Shown here piece after piece: positions 23,688 through 32,782 of a stretch of 64,000 bases of DNA. This DNA is from CAXQUZ01 sp942491145. GTDB taxonomy: Bacteria; Myxococcota_A; UBA796; UBA2385. Numbering within the stretch: position 1 is the first letter of the stretch; each line of letters starts with the position of its first letter. Position numbers and translations under genes: made by a program. Location of the stretch: contig CALOBC010000008.1 in NCBI GenBank assembly GCA_942491145.1, forward strand, positions 62,001 to 126,000. The letters are read 5' to 3'. The notes beneath the pieces were generated by a model, which saw only the letters and a program-made list of their open reading frames with translations, made no database searches and was not told the origin of the DNA.

Positions 23688-25124
23688 TCAGGCCCCCCCG
23701 AAGACATCAACATCAGCAAACAAGCAGGCCGGCGAGGCATGGCCCACCCGGATGATCTGGTTCGGCTCACCCTTGCCGCAGAACGGCGTGCCCAGCACCT
23801 TCATGGTGGACTCGTCGCCCACGCCCACGAGGTTCCGCCAGAACGTTGCCGAGATCCCACGATAGTTGGGGTTTCGCACAACGCCCTTCAACTCACCATT
23901 CTCGATGACCCGACCAAACTCACAGCCAAACTGGAACTTGTTGCGACTGTCGTCGATCGACCAGCTTGTGTTGGTCATCAGGAACACACCGCGCTCGACT
24001 TGACCCACCAGCGCAGCGAGGGACTGGTCCCCCGGCTCTACGTTGAGGTTGGCCATGCGGTCGATGGGCGGCCGGTTCCAGCTCGACGCACGGCTGTTGG
24101 CCACGCCAGCGAGCCCCGCACGGGTCTGGGAGCTGAGGCCACCCAGCGGACGCAACAGCACGCCATTCTTGATGAGGTGCACCCGCTCGGCGGCGAGGCC
24201 ATCCGCGTCCCAACCATACGCTGCGAACTCGTGCGCGCGGCCGGGGTCGAAGGTCACGTTGAGCAGGTCGCTGCCGTACTTGTAGGAGCCGAACATGTCC
24301 ATCGTGACGAAGCTGGTGCCGGCGTAGTTGCGCTCGTCGCCCAAGATGCGGTCGAGCTCGATGGGATGCCCGATGCTCTCGTGAATCTGGAGCATCATCT
24401 GGCCCGGATCCAGCAGCAAGTGCATCTGACCCGAGGGGCAGTCGGGGGCAGCCAACAGCTCCAGCACCTCACCCGCGAGGCGCCCCGGCATCTCGCGGAA
24501 GCCCTGGCGGTCGAGCGTCTCCCAGCCCCCCTGCTGGGCCATGCCCCGTCCACCGGTGCTGCGCTTTTGCACCTGGCCATCGGCACTTCCGAGCACCACC
24601 ACGTCGGGTGCAACCAGCCGGAATCGCTGCTCCAGCAAGCCACCATCGGCAGTCGCACGCACATGGTCACTCGACACCGCGTACAGCGACAGCTCCCAGT
24701 CGACAATCCGCTCGTCGATCGACACGTGCTTGGACAAGCCCGTCAGCAGCGCCACCTTCTCGTCCAGCGGCACCTCGGCCCAGGGCCGCACCACATCGGA
24801 TGCATAGGTGCCGCTCGTCTCAGGCATCTGGAGCTTGGACCAGTCGTAGACCGAGCGCGCCGCCGTGGCTTCAGCCCAGTCCTTGGCACGGCTCAGGGCC
24901 GCCCGGATCCCGCTCGCCGACAGGTCGCTCGTGGCCGCATAGCCGAGCCCACCGCCCGCCATGACCGTGACCATTGCGCCATAGTCGCGGGTGAGTCGCG
25001 CCGGCTGAAGCGCACCGCGGCGCACCTCAAGCTGCTCGGTGACCTCGTCCACAATGCGAATGGAGCAGTGGTCCACGCCCTTGGGGGCCGCTTCCCGAAA
25101 CCGCCTGACTGCATCGTCGTGCAT
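23688..25124 (-). CDS. tldD: TldD-like zinc metalloprotease
   Basis: This 478-residue catalytic subunit carries the zinc motif HESIGH at residues 248-253. Nearby are DPGQMMLQIHESIGHPIEL and the later NLNVEPGDQSLAALVGQVERG block, both typical of TldD. The ATG at 25124 (MHDDAVRRFREAAPKG) has a GGGAG-like Shine-Dalgarno; an extension upstream is not supported. It is divergent from the leucine-rich-repeat-like gene across 290 bp. Confidence 0.88.
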   Translation of the reverse strand: MHDDAVRRFREAAPKGVDHCSIRIVDEVTEQLEVRRGALQPARLTRDYGAMVTVMAGGGLGYAATSDLSASGIRAALSRAKDWAEATAARSVYDWSKLQMPETSGTYASDVVRPWAEVPLDEKVALLTGLSKHVSIDERIVDWELSLYAVSSDHVRATADGGLLEQRFRLVAPDVVVLGSADGQVQKRSTGGRGMAQQGGWETLDRQGFREMPGRLAGEVLELLAAPDCPSGQMHLLLDPGQMMLQIHESIGHPIELDRILGDERNYAGTSFVTMDMFGSYKYGSDLLNVTFDPGRAHEFAAYGWDADGLAAERVHLIKNGVLLRPLGGLSSQTRAGLAGVANSRASSWNRPPIDRMANLNVEPGDQSLAALVGQVERGVFLMTNTSWSIDDSRNKFQFGCEFGRVIENGELKGVVRNPNYRGISATFWRNLVGVGDESTMKVLGTPFCGKGEPNQIIRVGHASPACLFADVDVFGGA

Positions 25125-25414
25125 TCCATTCTCCCTTCGGTCACCGGGCAACGTCGCGTGAACCGGCCCCACAACGCACCATACGGACCGGTCGTGTCGC
25201 ACCTGTGGGTCATTGGCGCCCCGATGCCCACGGGACCCCCAGCGTTTCCGCTCTGCCTACCCCGTGCCTGCGGGTGGTGGCACCCGATTCTTACGGCACC
25301 CGTGGGTGGGGTCCCCAGCGCCGGGCACCCCGTCTGGTCGGTGGCCGCATGACGTGATGGGGCTTCGGTGATGTCCCCAGGCGGTGGGCAGACCCGCCGT
25401 GATAGCGGAGCCCG

Positions 25415-26488
25415 ATGTCACATCCCCCGATCTCCACAGTCCGCGCTCTGCCCCTGTCCCTCCTTGTGGCCACGGGCTTGTGGGCGATGCCCACCACTGC
25501 TTCAGCGCGAGGCCGGGTCGCGCTGCAGGGCGACTGGGCGCCCGCTGACGATCGGGACATCGCCAAGTTCTGCCGCAAACACAACGCCGTGACGGGCCAG
25601 CTCACCATCAACGGCAACTGGCCCCACACCGACCTGGCGCCCCTGCGCTGCATCGAGCGGATCGGCGGCGCGCTGGTCATCCACAGCGCCCCCCTGCTCG
25701 AGCGTCTCGACGGGCTGGACGGCATCAAGGGCAACGATGGCGTCGTGTTGCGCACCCTTCGGGTGGTGGACAATCCCAAGCTGCACACCGTCGCTGGGTT
25801 GGCGTCCACGGGACTGCGCACGCAGCACCTCATGATATCCGGGAATGGCGCACTGATGCGGATAGACAGCCTCGGCGGGCTGGTCAGCAACGGGGAGCTG
25901 CGCATCACCGGCAACCGGAAGCTGGACGAGATTGTCGGGCCCCCAGGGCACAAGGCAGGCATCCACTTGAACACGCTGGTGATCGGCAACAACCCGGCAC
26001 TGACGTCGGTGCAGGGCTTCGACCGAATCGGCCAGATTGACGAGCTCTCGGTCACCGTCAACGCCAGCCTGCGGAGCATTGGCGGCTTTCCCGACCTGGT
26101 CCGGGCGGGCGCATGGACGGTCCGGGGCAACCCCAGCCTCCAGAGCTGGACGGGTGGGCTGCAGCTGTCCCACGTCGACACCCTAATCATCGAGGACAAC
26201 GACAGCCTGAAGCGGCTGCCAGAGCTGGAGTCGCTCCAGCAAGTCACACGCCTGCGAATCAGTGACAACGACCTGCTGACGAGCCTTGACGGAATCGGCG
26301 GCATGGGTGCAGTGGGCGGTGGGCGGGCAGTGCGGCCGGTCTGCGACGAGGTGGTGGTGGAAGCCAATGATGTGCTGCCCGACGGGGCCGCCGAAGCGCT
26401 GATCCTCCGCCTTGAGCTGCCCGACCGACCGGGCACCACGAGCATCCGCGCCAACGGGGGCGCCCTTCGCCCGGACGGCGGGCAGTGA
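25415..26488 (+). CDS. Secreted leucine-rich-repeat (receptor L domain-like) protein
   Basis: This 357-residue protein has a signal peptide (ALPLSLLVATGLWAMPTTASA). Its body is built of irregular repeats of about 22-26 residues with LxLxxN-like patterns: TLRVVDNPKLHTVAGL, LMISGNGALMRIDSLGG, LRITGNRKLDEIVG, TLVIGNNPALTSVQG, TLIIEDNDSLKRLPE, RLRISDNDLLTSLDG. This is the receptor L-domain/LRR solenoid style, usually for extracellular binding. The stop overlaps the GTG start of the exopolyphosphatase gene (GTGA at 26485-26488). Why a secreted protein is coupled to polyphosphate metabolism is not apparent. Confidence 0.72.
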   Translation: MSHPPISTVRALPLSLLVATGLWAMPTTASARGRVALQGDWAPADDRDIAKFCRKHNAVTGQLTINGNWPHTDLAPLRCIERIGGALVIHSAPLLERLDGLDGIKGNDGVVLRTLRVVDNPKLHTVAGLASTGLRTQHLMISGNGALMRIDSLGGLVSNGELRITGNRKLDEIVGPPGHKAGIHLNTLVIGNNPALTSVQGFDRIGQIDELSVTVNASLRSIGGFPDLVRAGAWTVRGNPSLQSWTGGLQLSHVDTLIIEDNDSLKRLPELESLQQVTRLRISDNDLLTSLDGIGGMGAVGGGRAVRPVCDEVVVEANDVLPDGAAEALILRLELPDRPGTTSIRANGGALRPDGGQ

Positions 26489-27978
26489 GCGCGGACGGCC
26501 GGACGCTCGCTGCGGTCGATCTGGGGTCGAACAGCTTCCACATGGTGGTCGCCCGCGTGCGGGGTGACGGCACCGACTTTGAGATCCTCGACCGGCTCAA
26601 GCGGCCCGTGCGGCTTCGTGATGGACTGGGCGAGACCGGCAACCTCAGCCCCGAGGCCCAAGCGCGGGCGCTGGGGTGCCTGGGCCTGTTTGGACAGCGC
26701 CTCGCGGGCCTGCCCCGAGAAGACGTGCGCGCCGTGGGCACCAACACCCTGCGCCGGGCGCACAACAGCCTGCCGTTTCTGGTTCGGGCCCGAAAGGCGC
26801 TCGGACACAAGATCGAGGTCATCAGCGGCCGGGAAGAAGCCCGCCTGATCTACCGAGGCGTGGCCCACGAGCTCACCGGGGAAGGGCGGCGGCTGGTCGT
26901 CGACATCGGTGGCGGCTCCACAGAGCTGATCGTGGGGGAAGGCACCGCGCCGCTGGAGCTGACCAGCCGCGAGCTGGGGTGTGTGTCGTGGACCCACCGG
27001 CACTTTGCCCGGGGCCGCATCACGCCCAAGGCGTTCACCCGAGCCGTGACCGCCGCGCAGCTCCATCTTCAGGATGGGCTGAGCCCCTTGCGGGCACTCG
27101 GATGGCAACAGGCGGTGGGGTCGTCGGGCACGATTCGTGCGATCGGCAAAGTGAGCGAAGCCCTGGGGTGCGGGGAGGACATCACACCCGCCGGGCTGGC
27201 CAAGGTGCGTGACGCGGTGCTCGCCTGTGGGAGCTGCGACCGACTCAAGCTGGAAGGCCTGAGCGCGAGCCGTGCGCCGGTCTTTGCAGGGGGGCTTGCG
27301 GTGATGTGCGCGGTGTTCGATGCGGTGGGCATTCAGCGGCTCACCCCGGCCCGGTATGCCCTGCGTGAGGGCGTTCTCGTCCAGATGTTGGGGCGGCTCC
27401 AGAGTGAAGACCCACGCGATGGGTCGGTGCGCACCTTCGCCAACCGCACCGGCGTCGATCTGGCCCACTCCCTGCGTGTGGCCGAGACCGCGCTGGCGCT
27501 CTTTGACCAGGTGGAGGGGCCATGGAACCTCACCCGACATCGCCACCGGCCGCTGCTGCGATGGGCCGCATTGCTGCATGAGTGCGGCATCTTCGTCACC
27601 CACAATGGCCACCACCGCCACGGCGCGTACCTGCTGCGCCACAGCGACCTCCCCGGCTTTTCCCGTGCGGATCAAGCGGCGCTGGGCACGCTGGTGCTCT
27701 GTCACCGCAAGCCGCTGACGATGCGCAAAGTCGAAGCCGCCTACCCCGGTCGGCCGCAGCCCATCCTCCAGCTCGCGGTCCTGCTGCGCTTGGCGGTTCG
27801 CCTGCACCGAAGCCGCAGCGCGCGGGCCTTGCCGGCGCTTCGCCTGAGCGTGCACGGAAACACCCTCAGGCTGGGCATGGGCGGGCAGTACCTGACCGCA
27901 CATCCCCTGACCGCGGCCGATCTGGAGGAGGAGCAGGCCGAGCTGCGCTCATCCTCCATCAAGCTTGAGCTTCCCTGA
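26485..27978 (+). CDS. ppx: Exopolyphosphatase / GppA-family phosphatase
   Basis: This 497-residue protein belongs to the Ppx/GppA family (ASKHA fold). Motifs are AVDLGSNSFHMVV (phosphate 1), the VGTNTLRRAHN block, VVDIGGGSTELIVG (phosphate 2), and a C-terminal HD-like region with HSLRVAETALALFDQV and HHRHGAYLL. The C-terminal HD-like domain is typical of longer Ppx proteins. It hydrolyses inorganic polyphosphate or pppGpp. The GTG start overlaps the previous stop. The convergent ppk gene ends 50 bp away, so synthesis and degradation genes face each other. Confidence 0.9.
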   Translation: MSADGRTLAAVDLGSNSFHMVVARVRGDGTDFEILDRLKRPVRLRDGLGETGNLSPEAQARALGCLGLFGQRLAGLPREDVRAVGTNTLRRAHNSLPFLVRARKALGHKIEVISGREEARLIYRGVAHELTGEGRRLVVDIGGGSTELIVGEGTAPLELTSRELGCVSWTHRHFARGRITPKAFTRAVTAAQLHLQDGLSPLRALGWQQAVGSSGTIRAIGKVSEALGCGEDITPAGLAKVRDAVLACGSCDRLKLEGLSASRAPVFAGGLAVMCAVFDAVGIQRLTPARYALREGVLVQMLGRLQSEDPRDGSVRTFANRTGVDLAHSLRVAETALALFDQVEGPWNLTRHRHRPLLRWAALLHECGIFVTHNGHHRHGAYLLRHSDLPGFSRADQAALGTLVLCHRKPLTMRKVEAAYPGRPQPILQLAVLLRLAVRLHRSRSARALPALRLSVHGNTLRLGMGGQYLTAHPLTAADLEEEQAELRSSSIKLELP

Positions 27979-28027
27979 GCCCAGCGGCTCCCAGGGCCCC
28001 GATCGGTGAGGGCCCCGGGACTGCAGC

Positions 28028-30250
28028 TCAGTCAGTGAGCATGCCCAACAAGGCATCCTGCGCGGAGAAGCCCTCTTCGCCGTCGACGCGGTTGCGGTAC
28101 CGGCCGTCGACATGGAGCTCCCAAGTGCGCACCCGGTCCCGGGCGTAAAGCTCGAAGACTTCCGCCACCACGCGGCGCTTCAGGCGCTCATCCTCGATCG
28201 GAAACGCGGCCTCGACCCGACGGTGGAGGTTGCGCTCCATCCAGTCGGCGCTGCTCAGGAAGAGCTTGTCCTCACCCGCCGCGTGGAAGCGGTAGACCCG
28301 GGTGTGCTCCAGAAAGCGCCCGACGGTGGAGAAGACCCGGATGTTGTCAGACACCCCCGGGATCCCAGGGCGCAGCCGGCAGATGCTCCGCACATGCAGC
28401 GTGATGGGCACCCCCGCCATGCTCGCGCGGTACAGCGCCCGAATGACGTCGGGGTCGATGAGGGCGTTGAGCTTGGCCATCACGCCCGAGGGCTTGCCCT
28501 GCCGGGCGGCATCGGCTTCAGCGTCGATCATGCGAATGACCGCGTCGGCGAGCGTAAACGGCGACTGGAGCAGCTTCTCGAGGGCGGCCGCGTTGCGCAG
28601 GCCCGTCAGCTCCGAGAAGATGCGGTGCAAGTCCCGACCAAAGGCCGGGTCACACGTCAGCAAGCCCAGGTCGGTGTAGAAGCGGGTTGTGCCAGGGTGG
28701 TAGTTGCCGGTGCCGAGGTGCACGTAGCGACGCAATCCGCCGTCTTCCCGGCGAATGACCACCAGCATCTTGGCGTGGGCCTTGTATCCGACCACGCCGT
28801 AGACCACGTTGGCGCCAGCACTCTGAAGCCGGGTGGCCAGCCGGATGTTGGCGGCTTCATCAAAGCGGGCCCGCAGCTCCACAACCGCGGTCACGGCCTT
28901 GCCGGCCCGGGCGGCTTCCACCAAGGCATCGGTGACCTCGGAGTCCACGCCCGTGCGGTACAGCGTCATCTTGACCGCCAGCACCTTAGGGTCGGCTGCC
29001 GCCTGCCGCAACAACTCAAGAACCGGCCCAAACCCCTGGTAGGGATGGTGCAAGAGCAAGTCGCCGTCGGAGATCACGCGGAAGATGTCGGCCTTGGGGG
29101 GCAGCCGCTCAGGGCGCCCCGGAACAAACGGCAGAAACTTAAGATCTGGGCGGTCCACCATGTCGAACAGCGCGGCAATGCGGTGCAGGTTGACCGGCCC
29201 GCGCACGCGGAACATGTGGGAGGGATCGAGACCGAACTGGGACAGCAACAACCACGCCTTGCGGTCATCGCAGTTGTCGGCCACTTCGAGCCGCACCGCA
29301 TCACCATAGTTGCGCCGGGGAAGCTCCATCTTCAGCGTGCGCAGCAGATCTTCGCTCTCTTCTTCATCCACCCAGAGGTCGCTGTTTCGGGTGACCCGGA
29401 ACTGGTGGCAGCCCGTGATGCGCATGCCAGGGAACAGCGTGCCGATGTTGTGGTGGATGACCGAAGAGATCATCACGAAGCAGTTGTCCGTCTCCGAGAG
29501 CTCCGCTGGCAAGCGGATCATCCGTGGCAAGCACCGCGGCACTTGCACGACGGCCATCTCGGCGTCCCGACCGAAGGCGTCGCGGCCTTCCAGCGACACG
29601 ATGAAGTTCAGGCCCTTGTTCTGCACGTTGGGGAAGGGGTGCGCCAGATCGAGCCCGAGCGGGGTCAAGACGGGCAGGGCCTGCTCCAGGAAGTAGCTCT
29701 CGACCCACTCTTGCTGGGGTGCCGTGAGCTGGTTGCGCCGCAACAACCGAATGCCCTCGGCGGCCAGCGCGGGCAACAACACATCATTGAGCAGTGCGTA
29801 CTGCTGGTCCACGAGCTCGTGCACTTCGTGGGCCACCGTCCCGAGCACCTCGGCCGGCGCCTTTCCATCCGGGCCTCGGTGGGCCACATCCAGCGCCACG
29901 CCTTGGAGCAAGCCCGCGACCCGCACTTCGTAGAACTCATCGAGGATGTTGCTCACGATGGTCAAGAAGCGCAGCCGCTCCAGCAGCGGAGTGGCGCTGT
30001 CCCGCGCCTGAGCCAACACCCGGCGATGGAACTGAACCAGCGACAGCTCACGGTTCAGGAAGTTCGCTGCGTCCATGGGGTCGCTGCTGACAGCGGGGGC
30101 CAAGTTCACCGGGGTGGACGCTGGCTGCGGCTCGGCAGGGGCTGGGGACTGTCGATCGAGCACGGTGACCTCCGGATTGGGGAAGTCCTCGGCGTATCCG
30201 GTTCCTTGCGCCTCAGCGGCCCCGAAGGCCCCCGAGCTGCCCTCGCGCAT
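28028..30250 (-). CDS. ppk1: Polyphosphate kinase 1
   Basis: This protein polymerises the gamma-phosphate of ATP into polyphosphate. From ATG 30250 it has 740 residues. The canonical family N-terminus (NFLNRELSLVQFHRRVLAQA) begins about residue 62, so an alternative ATG at 30076 gives 682 residues, close to the 688 of E. coli. The autophosphorylated His is His492 in GYKAHAKMLVV (His434 with the shorter start, equivalent to E. coli His435). The second active-site His is in FLEHTRVYRF, followed by SSADWMERNLHRRVE. The longer start overlaps the upstream reductase gene by 38 bp. No clear Shine-Dalgarno decides between the two. Confidence 0.93.
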   Translation of the reverse strand: MREGSSGAFGAAEAQGTGYAEDFPNPEVTVLDRQSPAPAEPQPASTPVNLAPAVSSDPMDAANFLNRELSLVQFHRRVLAQARDSATPLLERLRFLTIVSNILDEFYEVRVAGLLQGVALDVAHRGPDGKAPAEVLGTVAHEVHELVDQQYALLNDVLLPALAAEGIRLLRRNQLTAPQQEWVESYFLEQALPVLTPLGLDLAHPFPNVQNKGLNFIVSLEGRDAFGRDAEMAVVQVPRCLPRMIRLPAELSETDNCFVMISSVIHHNIGTLFPGMRITGCHQFRVTRNSDLWVDEEESEDLLRTLKMELPRRNYGDAVRLEVADNCDDRKAWLLLSQFGLDPSHMFRVRGPVNLHRIAALFDMVDRPDLKFLPFVPGRPERLPPKADIFRVISDGDLLLHHPYQGFGPVLELLRQAAADPKVLAVKMTLYRTGVDSEVTDALVEAARAGKAVTAVVELRARFDEAANIRLATRLQSAGANVVYGVVGYKAHAKMLVVIRREDGGLRRYVHLGTGNYHPGTTRFYTDLGLLTCDPAFGRDLHRIFSELTGLRNAAALEKLLQSPFTLADAVIRMIDAEADAARQGKPSGVMAKLNALIDPDVIRALYRASMAGVPITLHVRSICRLRPGIPGVSDNIRVFSTVGRFLEHTRVYRFHAAGEDKLFLSSADWMERNLHRRVEAAFPIEDERLKRRVVAEVFELYARDRVRTWELHVDGRYRNRVDGEEGFSAQDALLGMLTD

Positions 30251-31205
30251 GGGTGCCGCCCAGATCACAAGCCCCACTCCCACCCCAGGGCGCCACTGGC
30301 ACGATCCGGTGGGGGTTGATGGAGTCGTGGCTGTAGAAGTAGTGCCGCCGCACCTCGGGCATCTTGACCGTGCCGGAGACCCCGGGCAGCTGGTAGATGT
30401 CGCGGGTGTACGCCCAGAGATTTGGGTATTCCCGGAGCGCCCGCCGGCTGCACTTGAAGTGGCTGTGGTACACCGGATCGAAGCGCACCAGCGTGGGGAA
30501 GAGGCGCAGATCGGCCTCAGTGAAGGCATCGCCGACCAGCCAGCGCCGACGGGCGAGGTGGGCTTCGAGCCAGTCCAGGCTGTCAAAGAGCGCTGCCACC
30601 GCCTCATTGTAGGCGCCTTGGGTGGTCGCAAAACCACAGCGGTAAACACCGTTGTTCACCGTCTCGTAGACTCGCTTGTTCACCCGGTCCAGCTCTTCCA
30701 CCAGTGCTGGCGGCCGGAGGTCGTGGCCCGCGAGGGGGGCGCCCGGGCGGCCGAGCGAGGCCATCGGGCCCCAGAGCATCCGGATGATCTCGGAGGACTC
30801 GTTGTTGACGATGGCCTGGGCCTTCTTGTCCCACAGCACCGGCACCGTCACCCGGGTTGTCGCGGCAGGCGAGTCCATCAGGTACAGCTCGTACAGGCGC
30901 TTGAGGCCGTAGAGCTGGTCGACATGGTCCGCGTCAAAGGTCCAGCCCTCTTCGAGCATCTCGGGCTGCACAAAGGACACGTCAATGGCGTCCTCAAGGC
31001 CCATCAGGGTGCGTGCGAGCAACGTGCGGTGGGCCCAGGGACACGCCCATGCGACATAGAGGTGGTAGCGCCCAGCCTCCACCGGAAACCGTCCCCCGAC
31101 GGTGATGCTCTCGCGCCAGCGGGAGTCCTGGCGCACAAAGCGCCCACCCGAGCGGCTGGTGTCGTACCACCGATCCGCCCACTCTCCATCGACCAGCAAG
31201 CCCAT
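30213..31205 (-). CDS. Glutathionyl-hydroquinone reductase (ECM4/YqjG family)
   Basis: This 330-residue Xi-class glutathione transferase-like enzyme has the characteristic thioredoxin-like active site WACPWAHRTLLAR (catalytic Cys about residue 50). Other hallmarks are NNESSEIIRM, NNGVYRCGFATTQ, and the C-terminal HYFYSHDSINPHRIVP. It reduces glutathionyl-hydroquinones. The ATG at 31205 gives MGLLVDGEWADRWYDTSRSG. A longer frame into 31316 is not needed. Its 3' end overlaps the proposed ppk start. Confidence 0.88.
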   Translation of the reverse strand: MGLLVDGEWADRWYDTSRSGGRFVRQDSRWRESITVGGRFPVEAGRYHLYVAWACPWAHRTLLARTLMGLEDAIDVSFVQPEMLEEGWTFDADHVDQLYGLKRLYELYLMDSPAATTRVTVPVLWDKKAQAIVNNESSEIIRMLWGPMASLGRPGAPLAGHDLRPPALVEELDRVNKRVYETVNNGVYRCGFATTQGAYNEAVAALFDSLDWLEAHLARRRWLVGDAFTEADLRLFPTLVRFDPVYHSHFKCSRRALREYPNLWAYTRDIYQLPGVSGTVKMPEVRRHYFYSHDSINPHRIVPVAPWGGSGACDLGGTHARGQLGGLRGR

Positions 31206-31465
31206 GCGTCCCTCCACGTCCGGCACGGGACAAGCGCCCGAGCGGGATTGCGACTGGGTGGCGTTGTAGCCCTTCCCTCCTGCTCCGCACGGCCCTTCTC
31301 CACAAAAGGGCCCCACGCGTCCGCCGCCTCCGCCCGAGGGCGTTGGGAGTGGTCCACCAGATCATGCTCGGATACCCGACCATCGATGTCTCGCCGTACG
31401 CCCATCCCCGGGCGAATCCTGCCACGGCTCGGCCGGTGTGAACCCCTCGTGCGACCGGAGCCCCC

Positions 31466-31759
31466 ATGCCCCTGACCTCCCCGTCCCTCTTCGGCACCTC
31501 CGGTCGTGTCGTCTTGTTTTGTGTGTTGGCCAGCGCATGCAACCAAGGCAAGCGAGCCGTCGAAGCCTGCGAAGAGCTGGCAGAGTCACTGAGCTGCGGC
31601 GACAACACTGACTATCTGGGCGTTCTCAACTGCAACCAATATGCAGAAACGGAGTGCGATATCGTCGACTACTTCGACTGCATGGAAGACGACTTTGTCT
31701 GTGATGAGGGCATCGGCTCCTTCTCGGGCACTTGCAACGAGCTCGCGGTCTGCGACTGA
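31466..31759 (+). CDS. Small Cys-rich lipoprotein
   Basis: This 97-residue product has a hydrophobic N-terminus and lipobox (CVLASAC). The mature part is acidic and holds about nine further Cys spaced as in small disulfide-rich domains (CEELAESLSCGDN, NCNQYAETEC, CMEDDFVCDEG, CNELAVC). The family is unknown. It sits alone between divergent neighbours. Confidence 0.6.
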   Translation: MPLTSPSLFGTSGRVVLFCVLASACNQGKRAVEACEELAESLSCGDNTDYLGVLNCNQYAETECDIVDYFDCMEDDFVCDEGIGSFSGTCNELAVCD

Positions 31760-31802
31760 AGCGCCCTGAGCGATGCGCCGAGGCCAGACTGGAGCCGCAC
31801 CC

Positions 31803-32651
31803 TCAGTCGTACAAGCGCCAGTCCGCCGACTGATCGGTGGTCAGGTGGCGCACGAACAGCACCAGCGCCGTGACGTTGTCATCGCCCCCAGCTTGCATGG
31901 CCCCGCCGGCGAGGGTGGTCGCAGCCGCGGTGGCGCTCACTGCGCTCTGAAGACCACCACGGAGCTGATCGTGGGTGAGCGGGCCGAAGACACCATCGGA
32001 CGCCAACAACATCCGGTCGCCGGCACGCAGGGCAAAGCTGCCGTTGTCGCGACCCACATCGATGCGCACCATCGCGTCATCGCCGAGCCCCCGGGACCCA
32101 AAGATAAAGTTCTGCACCAAGGCATTGGGTTGGGGGGGCTGGGGACGCCCATCCCGCGCAGCAAACTCTCGGCGGGTGTGGTCGCGGGTGACCAGGGACA
32201 GCGCGCCGTCCCGCAGCAGGTACAAGCGGCTGTCGCCCACATGCACCCAGTAGACACTGTCTTCGAGGATCCAGGCACACGTCAGCGTGGTGCCCATGTT
32301 GGCGGCGCCCCGGTCTCGGGCGAGGTCCCGCAGGCGGGTGTGGGCCTTGAGCACAAACGTGCGGAGGGTCTGTTCTGGCGCTCGTGGGCGTCCCCGGGCA
32401 TGCAGTCGCGCGAGGGCCTGGACCGCCGCGCCACTGGCCAGCCCGCCATGTTCATGCCCGCCCATGCCATCGGCCACCGCGAGCAACACGCCGGTGCCGT
32501 CGGCCAAGCGCTCACGCTCGGCGCTGCCATCGCGGAAGCGCACCCGACCATCGGCACAGATCAGGAAGTTGTCCTCGTTGGCCGCCCGGCCACCGTGCCG
32601 TGGGCCGACCCCCCGGCTGCTGCAGACACCGATGTCGAATCGTGTGGGCAT
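31803..32651 (-). CDS. PP2C-family serine/threonine phosphatase
   Basis: This 282-residue PP2C/PPM phosphatase contains the metal-binding motifs in order: NEDNFLI near residue 27, ADGMGGHEHG, VGDSRLYLLRDG, a late ASDGVFG and the final GGDDNVTAL. All expected metal-ligand Asp are present, so it should be an active Mn/Mg-dependent phosphatase. The ATG at 32651 gives MPTRFDIGVCSSRG; upstream sequence does not look coding for this family. It lies 131 bp downstream of the large FHA-like gene on the same strand, suggesting a joint Ser/Thr phosphorylation module. Confidence 0.9.
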   Translation of the reverse strand: MPTRFDIGVCSSRGVGPRHGGRAANEDNFLICADGRVRFRDGSAERERLADGTGVLLAVADGMGGHEHGGLASGAAVQALARLHARGRPRAPEQTLRTFVLKAHTRLRDLARDRGAANMGTTLTCAWILEDSVYWVHVGDSRLYLLRDGALSLVTRDHTRREFAARDGRPQPPQPNALVQNFIFGSRGLGDDAMVRIDVGRDNGSFALRAGDRMLLASDGVFGPLTHDQLRGGLQSAVSATAAATTLAGGAMQAGGDDNVTALVLFVRHLTTDQSADWRLYD

Positions 32652-32782
32652 GGTCGCCAGCGGTCGGGGATGGATGCCAGGATGGCGGACGTAGCCCGCC
32701 AGGGGATGCCCGTCAGGCGCGGGCCACAGCGAAGAGTGATCGCCGTGGGTGCGCCCGGGATGGGCGAGCAAGTGGCCAGGGG

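Noticed and set aside
22281..25352. 1023-codon plus-strand open frame over the tld genes
   Set aside because: It is antisense to tldD/tldE, is His/Arg/Gln-rich low-quality sequence and has no family motif.
28112..30319. 735-codon plus-strand open frame opposite ppk
   Set aside because: It mirrors the certain ppk gene; the GC-rich codon bias leaves the antisense frame open.
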